Numbered from the stretch's first letter, positions 1-7,735 are shown. The stretch is DNA of 30,150 nt from B16-G9 sp964400655 (GCA_964400655.1 CAYNVN010000138.1:1-30150), one strand, 5' to 3'. The notes: generated from the letters alone by a model not told the origin. Program-made: numbers and translations.

Positions 1-558
1 GCAAAACTTGAGATAAACTCAAATTCCGGAGAATCACCCTTACGGGCAAGGATTAACAACTCTACAAAATTAAAAGTACACTCCAACGGCAGCGTTTCTA
101 TAGGCACTCCTCAGGAAGGCCCGGGAAACGGCTTGATTTCCCACGGAAATATGATTCCCACCGATCACCGAAGTTACGACCTGGGAACCAGCACCAAAGC
201 ATGGGATGATATTTATTACGACGACCTGCATAACATGGGCGCTTCGGCTTTTGGCGGCCGCAACCCCTCGGAAGAAATATTGAATTATCCCCCTAAAGAA
301 AAACTCCCCGGCTCGTTCGACTACAAAACCGAACGCGGTGATGTGGAACTCGACCCAAACTCAATGCCGCCCGGCCTGGCCGACGAAGGTTCATTATTAA
401 CCGACGAAATGACCAGCTACAATTACAAAACCAATTACGAACAACAGATACTTATTAACCATCAGAAAAAAGAAATTGAAACATTAAAAAACGAAATTGA
501 AACATTAAAAAAACTGTTGCAAAATCTGGAAAACAAAATGTTAAAAACAGAAAAATAA
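1..558 (+). CDS. 3' end of a tail-fibre-like/S74-like repeat protein (partial)
   Basis: The reading frame is open from the first base of the window, so the gene starts upstream and only the last 185 residues are visible. A TTG at 133 is just an internal leucine codon. The visible N-terminal part has a short pattern (KLKVHSNGSVSIGT) typical of beta-structured stalk repeats in tail-fibre-like and peptidase S74-bearing proteins. It is followed by a segment with YDLGTSTKAWDDIYYDDLHN, which resembles the region just before an intramolecular chaperone domain. The last ~35 residues are a strong coiled coil with a repeated IETLKNE unit, suggesting trimerisation. No catalytic S74 domain and no T9SS sorting domain are seen at the end. 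The function is not established. A Rho-independent terminator follows 35 bases after the stop. Confidence 0.6.
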   Translation, partial: AKLEINSNSGESPLRARINNSTKLKVHSNGSVSIGTPQEGPGNGLISHGNMIPTDHRSYDLGTSTKAWDDIYYDDLHNMGASAFGGRNPSEEILNYPPKEKLPGSFDYKTERGDVELDPNSMPPGLADEGSLLTDEMTSYNYKTNYEQQILINHQKKEIETLKNEIETLKKLLQNLENKMLKTEK

Positions 559-592
559 AACAAATCAAAAGGTAGGAGTTTTGATTTTGCCG

Positions 593-625
593 GCCTGTCC
601 CGTAACGGGGCAGGCTTTTTTTATA
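593..625 (+). terminator. Rho-independent terminator of the first gene
   Basis: An 10-bp stem (GCCTGTCCCG / CGGGGCAGGC, one G-U pair) with a TAA loop at 593-615 is followed directly by a run of seven T. It lies 35 bases past the stop at 558 and ends that transcript. Confidence 0.85.
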
Positions 626-793
626 TTTTTACATCCGGCAAAGGACCCGGAAATATATAGTTGGATAGTAACAACAGTGGTATCGCTTTCAGGCAAACCC
701 ACTGTTAAAAACACATTACAACTGTTTCCTGAATTTTTCCCGGACCGAAATTAAAATTCATTGGGATTTGTAATATGATTATTAAAAAAAGGT
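626..793. other. intergenic, no clear feature
   Basis: Between the terminator and the aminotransferase start I see no RNA gene, repeat or perfect TAnnTTTG box. A promoter for the next gene should lie here, but I cannot place it. Confidence 0.4.
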
Positions 794-1951
794 ATGTACA
801 ATTTTGATAAAAAGGTGGATAGAGCCGGTACGGCCAGTGTTAAATTTGATTTAAGAGAAGAGATTTTCGGCAACCCTGATGTGTTACCCATGTGGGTGGC
901 CGATATGGACTTTGAAACACCGGAGTGTATCAGAAAAGCGGTAATGGAAAGGGCAACCCATCCCGTTTACGGTTATTCCATTATGACCGACGGCTATTTC
1001 GAGGCATTTAAAGGCTGGCTGAAACGACGGCACAACAGAGAAATTCAAAAGGAATGGATTGTATTTTCTCCGGGTATTGTCACGGCCATCAATGCAGCGG
1101 TTTTGTCATTTACCGAACCTGATGACAGTGTTGTGGTGCAGCCTCCGGTATATTTTCCCTTTTTCGATTCGGTTAAAAACAACGGCAGAAAATTATTGTA
1201 CAATCAGTTGATTTATTCCGGCAACACTTACAAAATCGACTTTGACGACCTTGAGCAAAAAGCAAAAGAGGCAAAGCTGATGTTGCTCTCTTCGCCCCAC
1301 AATCCGGTTAGCCGCTGCTGGAACCTTGACGAGCTGAAAAGAATTGGAGAGATTTGTTTGGAAAACGATGTGATTATTCTGTCGGACGAAATCCATGCCG
1401 ACCTTGTCCTTCCAGGCTACAAACATATTCCGTTAACCTCTGTATTGCCGGAGCTTGAAAAGATAACCATCACATGTATGGCTCCCAGTAAAACCTTTAA
1501 TGTTGCAGGGCTGTTTACCTCACAAATCATTATTAAAAATGAAGTTTTAAGGGAGAAATTTAAAAAAACGATGGACACTTTTCATCTTATCCACGGTAAC
1601 ATCTTCGGAATGATTGCGTCGGAAGCTGGTTACACCCACGGCGATGCCTGGCTGGATGCCCTTATGCAATACATCAAAGAAAACTTTGAACTGGTGGATC
1701 GCTTTTTTAAAAACGAGCTCCCGGTATTTACTTTGGTTAAACCCGAAGCCACTTTTCTGGCTTGGATTGACTACACCAAAACGGGACTATCCCAAAAGGA
1801 GATTGAGAAAAAATTAATTGAATCCGCACAACTGGGACTAAACCCCGGAAGAATATTCGGCCCGGGAGGAAGCGGTTTTATGCGCATGAACCTGGGAACC
1901 CCAAGGAGCAATGTACTAGAAGCTTTGCACCGGTTAAAAAAGGTGTTTTAA
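794..1951 (+). CDS. MalY/PatB family PLP-dependent C-S lyase (cystathionine beta-lyase type)
   Basis: This is a 385-residue fold-type I PLP enzyme, the usual length for the family. Visible marks are LPMWVADMDF (residues 31-40) near the N-terminus, diagnostic of the MalY/PatB branch, SSPHNPVSR (166-174), the cofactor aspartate in SDEIHADLV (D198), the Schiff-base lysine in APSKTFNVAGL (K233), and a C-terminal FMRMNLGTPR carrying the carboxylate-binding arginine. Family members cleave cystathionine or cysteine conjugates to thiols, pyruvate and ammonia in the cytoplasm; some are plain aminotransferases. The start is an ATG preceded by an A-rich stretch. It converges on the exporter gene with only 7 bases between the stops. 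The exact substrate cannot be told from sequence. Confidence 0.9.
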   Translation: MYNFDKKVDRAGTASVKFDLREEIFGNPDVLPMWVADMDFETPECIRKAVMERATHPVYGYSIMTDGYFEAFKGWLKRRHNREIQKEWIVFSPGIVTAINAAVLSFTEPDDSVVVQPPVYFPFFDSVKNNGRKLLYNQLIYSGNTYKIDFDDLEQKAKEAKLMLLSSPHNPVSRCWNLDELKRIGEICLENDVIILSDEIHADLVLPGYKHIPLTSVLPELEKITITCMAPSKTFNVAGLFTSQIIIKNEVLREKFKKTMDTFHLIHGNIFGMIASEAGYTHGDAWLDALMQYIKENFELVDRFFKNELPVFTLVKPEATFLAWIDYTKTGLSQKEIEKKLIESAQLGLNPGRIFGPGGSGFMRMNLGTPRSNVLEALHRLKKVF

Positions 1952-1958
1952 TAAAACA

Positions 1959-3026
1959 TCAAAAGCCCAAAAGAAGCCCGGCAGCACCAACCGCAAGCCC
2001 AACGGCAATGTTAATCATCTTTATAATCATAAAACTTTTGGGGGCCTCGGCAATCAGCGGAAGGCTGCCGTGCCCGTCCTGAACAATGGAGTTGGCAAGC
2101 AAAATGCTGAACGGAAGGGTGCCTCCGGCAAACATAATAACAAAAATAAAATGTGGGCCCGACTCGGGAATAATGCCAATCAACACCGCAAAAATTAATA
2201 CCAGCCATAAATTTTCGCTCACAAGTTGCCCCAAATCAAAATGCTGATCGAGATAATGAAAAACCAATAAAGTTCCGAAGCTCCATAAAAATATTTTTAA
2301 AAAGTGCTTGCGCAACAAATGACCCCACAGATGTTTTTCCAGAAAATGATCGTTTACGGTTAAAACCGTAAAAAAACTGAAAATCAACACCACAAGAAAG
2401 GTTATACGTATCCATGCAGGATGACCTTCGCTATGGTTCATCGAAATAATATGATCGATGGAAACTTCGCTGTGGCTGAATCCCATAATCAGTAACAGGG
2501 TCATGGCTAAAATAAAGAGCAACAAAAACAACCGTTTGGGCCGAATGTGTACAAGCTGATAAACAATGGCTTTCTTTTCAAAACAAACACAATCGGGGGT
2601 GTCGTGCAGATGAAAATGTTTGGCTGATAATTTGGGGGCTAACCGGTTTTTAAAAACCGCCTGAACCGCAAACCCCGAAACAATGGCAATGATAAAAATA
2701 GCAACATGAAGCAACAAAGCGGTTTCGGGAATGATTGAAAACATTAAAAAAGCCTCATCGCCCGAAGTTGCAATCATGGTACTTACCAGCGCCCCCACAC
2801 CAATGATGTTATGAACATACAGCGATACCGCCGTATATGCACCCAAACATCCGGGAATAATACCAAGCAATGCACCCAGTAAAATCTGTTTCCATGTTTT
2901 GGCCTTCAGGTCTTTGCTCCAAATCCCCCTGGTTAAAACATTCAAATACTCAATAATCAGCATCATCGACAATACAAACAATGTGATCATCAACGACTGT
3001 TTTCCTATTGCCAATACCGTTTCCAT
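1959..3026 (-). CDS. ArsP_2-type 10-TM putative heavy-metal exporter
   Basis: A 355-residue polytopic membrane protein with about 8-10 hydrophobic helices in two blocks: a first GALLGIIPGCLGAYTAVSLY block and a second LIGIIPESGPHFIFVIMFAGG block. Each has a GIIP turn, giving an internally duplicated look characteristic of the ArsP_2/putative manganese transporter family. The loop between the halves has potential metal ligands (HFHLHDTPDCVC, then SHSEVSIDH and NHSEGH). The substrate is unknown; members are called arsenic efflux or manganese transporters by similarity only. It is divergent from an Rrf2 regulator and a His-rich NifX-like protein, which supports a metal role. A perfect -7 box on this strand lies 25 bases before the start. 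The family call is good, the ion is inference. Confidence 0.8.
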   Translation of the reverse strand: METVLAIGKQSLMITLFVLSMMLIIEYLNVLTRGIWSKDLKAKTWKQILLGALLGIIPGCLGAYTAVSLYVHNIIGVGALVSTMIATSGDEAFLMFSIIPETALLLHVAIFIIAIVSGFAVQAVFKNRLAPKLSAKHFHLHDTPDCVCFEKKAIVYQLVHIRPKRLFLLLFILAMTLLLIMGFSHSEVSIDHIISMNHSEGHPAWIRITFLVVLIFSFFTVLTVNDHFLEKHLWGHLLRKHFLKIFLWSFGTLLVFHYLDQHFDLGQLVSENLWLVLIFAVLIGIIPESGPHFIFVIMFAGGTLPFSILLANSIVQDGHGSLPLIAEAPKSFMIIKMINIAVGLAVGAAGLLLGF

Positions 3027-3050
3027 TGCTTTATATTATCTGTTTAAAGG

Positions 3051-3058
3051 CAAAATTA
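3051..3058 (-). promoter_or_regulatory. -7 box of the ArsP_2-type exporter promoter
   Basis: On the minus strand this reads TAATTTTG, a perfect match to the Bacteroidota -7 consensus TAnnTTTG, ending 24 bases before the exporter start codon. No clear -33 TTTG is present, which fits a regulated promoter. Confidence 0.6.
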
Positions 3059-3080
3059 ACTTTTATTTTTAAACGCTTAT

Positions 3081-3102
3081 AAATTACAAAACGGCGTAAT
3101 TT
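3081..3102. promoter_or_regulatory. inverted repeat, candidate Rrf2 operator (exporter side)
   Basis: AAATTAC (3081-3087) and GTAATTT (3096-3102) form a perfect 7-bp inverted repeat with an 8-bp spacer. It lies about 22-44 bases upstream of the exporter -7 box, over its -33 region, and upstream of the regulator promoter. The half-site GTAATT recurs at 3118 and 3127. Confidence 0.5.
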
Positions 3103-3118
3103 ATATTGATTGATGTAG

Positions 3119-3126
3119 TAATTTTG
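3119..3126 (+). promoter_or_regulatory. -7 box of the Rrf2/NifX-like operon promoter
   Basis: TAATTTTG is a perfect TAnnTTTG match, ending 26 bases before the Rrf2 start codon and directly followed by a 12-bp palindrome. Transcription would begin within or just after that palindrome. Confidence 0.6.
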
Positions 3127-3138
3127 GTAATTAATTAC
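3127..3138. promoter_or_regulatory. 12-bp palindrome, candidate Rrf2 operator (regulator side)
   Basis: GTAATTAATTAC is a perfect palindrome abutting the -7 box at 3119-3126, where a bound repressor would block initiation. It shares its half-site with the inverted repeat at 3081-3102, so one protein could bind both. Confidence 0.5.
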
Positions 3139-3152
3139 TTAATAATTCAGTT

Positions 3153-3575
3153 ATGGCTAAAATTATTAATATAACCGAAGCCGTGTCCATTGCACTACAC
3201 GCCATGATACTGGTGGCAAAGAAAGAGGGACAGTTAAACGTAAACGAAATTGCCGACGAAACAACAAGCTCTAAGTTTCACATTGCCAAGATTATGCAAA
3301 AACTGGTAAAGGACGGATTTTTGATTTCGCACAGGGGGCCGAGCGGAGGTTTTTTACTTGCAAAAGGAGCCGACGAAATAACACTGTTGGATATATACGA
3401 ATCCATTGAAGGGAAAATTCAGGTGGCAAGATGTCCACTGGGAAAAGTAAGATGTCCTTTCGGAAGATGTATTTTCGACGACCTCACCATGAAAATGACC
3501 CGGGAGTTCAAAGAATACCTTGCCGAACGAACCCTCGAAGATTATAAAAAGAAACACAAACCAATAAGTATATAA
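3153..3575 (+). CDS. Rrf2 family transcriptional regulator with three-cysteine motif
   Basis: A 140-residue protein of typical Rrf2 length. Residues ~8-75 form the winged helix, including AKIMQKLVKDGFLISHRGPSGGF with the family's wing (RGPSGGFLLA). A cysteine cluster, C94-X6-C101-X4-C106 (ARCPLGKVRCPFGRC), lies where IscR and NsrR hold an Fe-S cluster, so it may sense iron, redox state or NO. The spacing differs somewhat from IscR, so the cluster is inference. It is the first gene of a two-gene operon with the NifX-like protein and diverges from the ArsP_2-type exporter. Palindromes in the shared intergenic region make autoregulation and control of the exporter likely. Confidence 0.9.
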   Translation: MAKIINITEAVSIALHAMILVAKKEGQLNVNEIADETTSSKFHIAKIMQKLVKDGFLISHRGPSGGFLLAKGADEITLLDIYESIEGKIQVARCPLGKVRCPFGRCIFDDLTMKMTREFKEYLAERTLEDYKKKHKPISI

Positions 3576-3581
3576 TTGAAC

Positions 3582-3926
3582 ATGAGAATAGCCATTCCAA
3601 CAAACGATAAAGAAACACTGTTTAAACGAAGCGGACAGGCCAAAGGTTTTTTAGTGGCCGATATTAGCGGTAACGGATTTTCTGTTGTTGATTACAGAAA
3701 AAATTCACATTCGCACCACCACCATCACGGAGAAGATGAAGGTCATCACGGACATTCACATAAAGAGATTACAGACGCACTTGGCGATTGCGATTTTCTG
3801 GTGGTAAATATGATTGGTAAACATTTTGGCGGCGACCTTAAAGAGGCGGGAATAAAGATATTTAAAACGGACAAGGTTACCGTTAACGAAGCCATTAACC
3901 ATTTTATAGAAAACGAGCCAAAATAA
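3582..3926 (+). CDS. NifX/NafY-like (dinitrogenase Fe-Mo cofactor biosynthesis fold) protein with His-rich loop
   Basis: A 114-residue protein with the small NifB-C/NifX/NafY fold: MRIAIPTND at the start, then a central DCDFLVVNMIGKHFGGDLKEAGIKIF and a C-terminal EAINHFIEN helix. Residues 43-60 contain ten histidines with acidic residues between them, inserted in the loop after the second strand; this strongly suggests Ni, Zn, Fe or Cu binding. Other members bind Fe-S-type or molybdenum-iron clusters, and no nif genes are visible here. I chose the ATG at 3582 rather than the TTG at 3576, because it begins the conserved MRIAIP. The gene starts 6 bases after the Rrf2 stop, so the two are co-transcribed. 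It ends with no gap against the convergent gene. Confidence 0.85.
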   Translation: MRIAIPTNDKETLFKRSGQAKGFLVADISGNGFSVVDYRKNSHSHHHHHGEDEGHHGHSHKEITDALGDCDFLVVNMIGKHFGGDLKEAGIKIFKTDKVTVNEAINHFIENEPK

Positions 3927-4433
3927 CTATAAACGCTCCCACCCTGCGGTCATCCTTTCGCTTCTTCCTTTACACGGATCACTAACCTTTTTAAAGGTCA
4001 GGTTATTTTTATCTTTTACTTCCCAGATATATTTTCCCGGCTTTTTATCACAGGCATTGTTTTTTTTATTGTAAATAAAAACAACCTCATTTCCGTTAAT
4101 AGTAACCGAACCGTTTATTACTTTGCTTCCGTCAACTCCCGGAAACTCAAGTTTAAACGCGGTAGCCGAAATGGTTAGCATCGAACCGTCATAAATACTG
4201 TACCAGCTTCCTTCCAACAGGGAAACTATTGAAGCAGTTCCTTTATTAACCTGTTCGGTTTTGGTTTGATTTCGTTGCGTTGAAACCACCTCTTCGTCAT
4301 TGGAGGCATCGTGGATAAACAGATAGCTGACAGCGTATGAAAGAATAGCAATCAGGATGATAATGATAATGACGATTGAAATATTTACATGCCCTTTGCT
4401 TTTTGCTTTTGCACGTTTTTGTTTTGCCGTCAT
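3927..4433 (-). CDS. membrane-anchored lipocalin-like hypothetical protein
   Basis: A 168-residue protein. Residues 1-15 are lysine-rich and cytoplasmic (MTAKQKRAKAKSKGH), followed by one membrane helix of isoleucines (about 17-40), a short linker, and a C-terminal ~100-residue beta-rich domain starting at GSWYSIYDGSMLTI. Its pattern (CDKKPGKYIWEV, LTFKKVSDPCKGRSERM, final W) has the layout of small lipocalin-like domains common in Bacteroidota, with two cysteines able to form a disulphide in the periplasm. The function is unknown. Its stop codon abuts the stop of the convergent NifX-like gene with no bases between them. Confidence 0.65.
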   Translation of the reverse strand: MTAKQKRAKAKSKGHVNISIVIIIIILIAILSYAVSYLFIHDASNDEEVVSTQRNQTKTEQVNKGTASIVSLLEGSWYSIYDGSMLTISATAFKLEFPGVDGSKVINGSVTINGNEVVFIYNKKNNACDKKPGKYIWEVKDKNNLTFKKVSDPCKGRSERMTAGWERL

Positions 4434-4463
4434 AAAAATATTTTTGGCTAATTTACAAAAAAT

Positions 4464-4488
4464 AAAAAAAGCCGGAAACAGTTCCGGC
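4464..4488 (-). terminator. Rho-independent terminator of the T9SS propeller gene
   Basis: A 7-bp GC-rich stem (GCCGGAA at 4471-4477, TTCCGGC at 4482-4488) with a 4-base loop has seven A on its left, which read as a T-run on the minus strand. It lies 27 bases after the stop of the secreted propeller gene. Confidence 0.85.
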
Positions 4489-4514
4489 TCCTTTTTGAAT
4501 GATAAAACATGTAA

Positions 4515-6233
4515 TTATTTAACAACTACCAGTTTAGTGGTTTCCGTAGTATTTCCGGCCGTAAGACGGGCATAATAGATACCAGCTTCCAAATCGATTA
4601 CCGAAACAGCAACATTATGCGACCCTTTCACCCCGGTTTGATTATCCAACACCTTAACCATACGACCGTATGAATCGTAAAGTGTAAGATTAACGTGCAT
4701 GGTTTCGGGCAGATAATAAAGAATTGAAGTTTGGGTGTTAAACGGGTTGGGATAATTTCGTAAATTAAAAGAAACCTCTGTTTTATTACTGTTTTCCACG
4801 CCTGTTACAACCGGAGGTGTAATATGGGTATAGTAAACATCTTCTTCGTTGTTTAAGGTATTTGCCCAGGCAAGATGCGCCCCGTTGGCATCGGAAACCA
4901 TATCGAAATAGTCGCCCATTTTTTGCTGATTCGGATAACCCACATGCGGATTAAACAGTTCTGATATTTTTTCGTTGGCCGACCAGCTGACACCATGATC
5001 GGTTGAATAGGCATAATAAAGCGCCGAATAATCGGGGGTATTCGACGGAGCATCTCTGGTATCCAGCCACACAACATCAATACGTCCGTCGGGGGCAACC
5101 GACATGGTTCCCATCCACTGGATATTTGTAAAACTAAGGTCATCGTTAACCCTTACCGGGTCATCCCAGGTAAGGCCTCCGTCGGTACTACGTGCAAACA
5201 TAATGTCGCCCGGGTCGTAAAACGATTTTCTTTCAACGGCTGCCAGCACATATACATATCCGTGTCCCGGCCCGTCCGATTTATCAACATCAACCCATGC
5301 CTGTCCCAGCAGTCCTACAGGGTTTATATTGGTCCATCCCGAAAGGTAACCGTCTAATTTTACCCATGTTTTCATATCCCATTCAATATCCGAACCGGGC
5401 ACTTTTGCATTGTTCGATTTTACCACAACCACCCCGCTTGGATAATCGTAAGTTACCCCGGTTTCATAAAGTTCGCCTTCAGGGCCTACGGCAAGCGTTC
5501 CCCAAAAGGGATTACCGTCAACCGGAAAACAATCTTCGTAGCTATCCCCATTATCGGTTGAGCGTGTAAAACTTCCGTTGTTACACACCGAAAAGGACTG
5601 GTTCCACTCCGCATAAATATTTCCCGAACCAATGCCGTCGGTTCTGTCGATACGCATCCACTGTTTATCACCACCTTCGGCATAAACACCCTCGTCCCAC
5701 TCAAATCCGCCATCGGTGATTCTGTAAACGTCGCACCACATGTTATCACCGTTATCAACGCCAAGGCTGTTGTAATAAAAGTTTCCTAACGTGTCAAAAT
5801 CCAATACCGGATCGGAACGAAACTGGCCGGGGTCAATCACACCCGGAAATGTCCATGTATGGCCGCCATCGCTTGTATATCCGTATCCGGCCTGACGAAA
5901 GTTACTGCTTACGTTATCAAATTGCCGCCATCCGATTACAATACGGTCGGGATTGACAGGGTCAACAGCTATGGAGGGTTCATTAGCTGCATCACCAACA
6001 ATATTGTCGCCGTTTTCATCAACATTAACCTGTTGGGTAAACACCATACTGTTTTCATATCTGTAAGCAGGTGTACGGATCATCTGACCCGCAGCCGCCG
6101 GCAGATTGGCATCATCAATGGTTTCATGTAGTTTTTTTGAATTGATATTTTGAGCTGTCACATTAAAGGTGTTTAACAAAAAAACACCTGTTATTGCAAA
6201 CAAAGCAATCCAGGAACGATAAAATGTTTTCAT
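4515..6233 (-). CDS. secreted Asp-box (BNR) beta-propeller protein with T9SS type A sorting domain
   Basis: A 572-residue exported protein. The ATG at 6233 was chosen because it begins a clean signal peptide (MKTFYRSWIALFAITGVFLL..., cleavage near TAQ at residue 28); a longer in-frame form starting at 6305 would put hydrophilic residues ahead of it. The middle ~430 residues have at least four Asp boxes (TSDGGHTW, STDNGDSY, STDGGLTW, STDHGVSW), typical of sialidase-like or WD-like propellers. I do not see the sialidase arginine triad clearly enough to call an enzyme. The last ~80 residues are a T9SS sorting domain (NYPNPFNTQTSILYYLP, then YDSYGRMV, LEAGIYYARL, TTKLVVVK). The product would be cell-surface attached or released. 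It lies 68 bases downstream of the symporter gene, with its own terminator. Confidence 0.88.
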   Translation of the reverse strand: MKTFYRSWIALFAITGVFLLNTFNVTAQNINSKKLHETIDDANLPAAAGQMIRTPAYRYENSMVFTQQVNVDENGDNIVGDAANEPSIAVDPVNPDRIVIGWRQFDNVSSNFRQAGYGYTSDGGHTWTFPGVIDPGQFRSDPVLDFDTLGNFYYNSLGVDNGDNMWCDVYRITDGGFEWDEGVYAEGGDKQWMRIDRTDGIGSGNIYAEWNQSFSVCNNGSFTRSTDNGDSYEDCFPVDGNPFWGTLAVGPEGELYETGVTYDYPSGVVVVKSNNAKVPGSDIEWDMKTWVKLDGYLSGWTNINPVGLLGQAWVDVDKSDGPGHGYVYVLAAVERKSFYDPGDIMFARSTDGGLTWDDPVRVNDDLSFTNIQWMGTMSVAPDGRIDVVWLDTRDAPSNTPDYSALYYAYSTDHGVSWSANEKISELFNPHVGYPNQQKMGDYFDMVSDANGAHLAWANTLNNEEDVYYTHITPPVVTGVENSNKTEVSFNLRNYPNPFNTQTSILYYLPETMHVNLTLYDSYGRMVKVLDNQTGVKGSHNVAVSVIDLEAGIYYARLTAGNTTETTKLVVVK

Positions 6234-6301
6234 AATTTTAATTATTGATAAAAAAAGTTTACGATTTAATGACAGGAACAAATCGCTCATAGTTGCCCAC
6301 A

Positions 6302-7699
6302 TCAATAAATTCCTTTTTTTCTCATCTCATCAAAATAGTATCGGGTCTCTTTAATAACCACCGGCGACAGGAGCAACAATGCTATCAGGTTGGGAATGGT
6401 CATAAATGTAATAACCATATCAACAAAATGCCATACCAAATCCAGCCCCCAAATCGAACCAAAAAACACAAAAATACCGAAGATAACCTGATAAGGTTTT
6501 ACCGATTTTTCACCAAAAAGATAGATAGAGGCTCTGGAACCGTAATAAGACCAGGCAATGATGGTTGAAAATGCAAAAAGAAACAGGCCAACCGTAACAA
6601 TATGATTGCCGATATTGGGCAAACCAAGTCTTGAAAGGCCCGTGTCCATGGCGGTTACGGTCATGCCTACCCCCTGAATGCCCGACTGCCACGCACCCGT
6701 ATCGATAATCAGCAATGCGGTAAGGGTACAAATAATCAGCGTATCAATCAGCGGCTCCAGCGATGCCACCAGTCCTTCGCGTGCTGCATATTCTGTTTTG
6801 GCGGCGGCATGTGCAATGGGGGCCGAGCCCTGACCGGCTTCGTTTGAAAACAACCCCCTGCGCACTCCCCAAATCATGGTCATCATAAAAGTGGAGCCCA
6901 CAAATCCGCCGGCAGCGGCAGTACCCGTAAAGGCATCGTGAAATATTATATAAAAGGAGTGCGGGATGTTTTCGTAATTAACGCCAATAACCACCAGTGC
7001 ACTAACAAAATAGAGCACCGCCATAACCGGAACCAGCAACACGGTAACTTCGGCAATACGTTTAATACCACCGATAATGATTAAAAGGGTAAGTCCTGCA
7101 ATTACCAATCCGGTTATCCAGTTGGCTATGCCGTATGTATGCTGAAAAGCATTGGATATGGAATTTGCCTGAGCCATATTTCCCGTTCCCAGCGAAGCCA
7201 AAATGGTGGCTGCGCCAAAAACAAGTGCCAGCACCTTGGCCCATTTTCCCAGTTTTTGTTTTAATCCGGTTTCCATATAATACATCGGGCCGCCCGAAAC
7301 GGTTCCGTCGGAGTTAAACCTGCGGTATTTATGCGACAAGGTACACTCGGTATATTTCAATATCATTCCCAAAAATCCGGTAACCCACATCCAGAAAACC
7401 GCACCCGGTCCGCCAAAATAAATTGCCAGCGAAACACCTACAATGTTTCCCGTTCCAACCGTAGCCGAAAGGGCGGTGGTTAAAGCCTTGAAGTGGTTAA
7501 CATCGCCTTCGTCACCTTTTTTGTCGTACCTGCCCGCCACCACTTTTATGGAATGAGGCAGTGCCCACACATTTAAAAAACGAAGCTTGAAAATAAAATA
7601 GAGACCGGTGGGTATTAAAAAAAACAGAACGGCATAACCGCCAATATAATCGTTATACCAAACAATGGCACTATCAATAGCCTGTAAAAATCCATCCAT
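6302..7699 (-). CDS. alanine or glycine:cation symporter (AGCS family)
   Basis: A 465-residue inner-membrane carrier of normal AGCS length with about 10-11 helices. Family marks are the N-terminal FFLIPTGLYFIFKLRFLNV, the signature region ALSATVGTGNIVGVSLAIYFGGPGAVFWMWV (about residues 75-108) and the central FMMTMIWGVRRGLFSNEAGQGSAPIAHAAAK, with the substrate and sodium-site RRGLFSNEAG motif. It imports alanine, glycine or similar amino acids with sodium, or with protons in some members. The gene reads away from the TPR gene. Its promoter is probably near 7736-7743 on this strand, a one-base mismatch to the -7 consensus. Confidence 0.93.
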   Translation of the reverse strand: MDGFLQAIDSAIVWYNDYIGGYAVLFFLIPTGLYFIFKLRFLNVWALPHSIKVVAGRYDKKGDEGDVNHFKALTTALSATVGTGNIVGVSLAIYFGGPGAVFWMWVTGFLGMILKYTECTLSHKYRRFNSDGTVSGGPMYYMETGLKQKLGKWAKVLALVFGAATILASLGTGNMAQANSISNAFQHTYGIANWITGLVIAGLTLLIIIGGIKRIAEVTVLLVPVMAVLYFVSALVVIGVNYENIPHSFYIIFHDAFTGTAAAGGFVGSTFMMTMIWGVRRGLFSNEAGQGSAPIAHAAAKTEYAAREGLVASLEPLIDTLIICTLTALLIIDTGAWQSGIQGVGMTVTAMDTGLSRLGLPNIGNHIVTVGLFLFAFSTIIAWSYYGSRASIYLFGEKSVKPYQVIFGIFVFFGSIWGLDLVWHFVDMVITFMTIPNLIALLLLSPVVIKETRYYFDEMRKKGIY

Positions 7700-7735
7700 A
7701 CTGAATTATTTTTTCCGGATTAAAAATTAAAAGGA

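Noticed and set aside
3582..3926. Nitrogenase gene cluster, suggested by the NifX-like protein
   Set aside because: No other nif gene is present. The NifX/NafY fold is widespread in non-fixing organisms and here sits with a metal exporter.
4515..6305. A longer form of the T9SS protein starting at 6305
   Set aside because: It would place 24 extra residues before a textbook signal peptide and nearly overlap the symporter stop; the ATG at 6233 is more plausible.
7147..7317. Several 60-160-codon open frames opposite to or within larger genes, for example inside the symporter, phosphohexomutase, GH92 and E1 genes
   Set aside because: They lack start-site signals and recognisable domains, and lie fully within well-supported genes in another frame.
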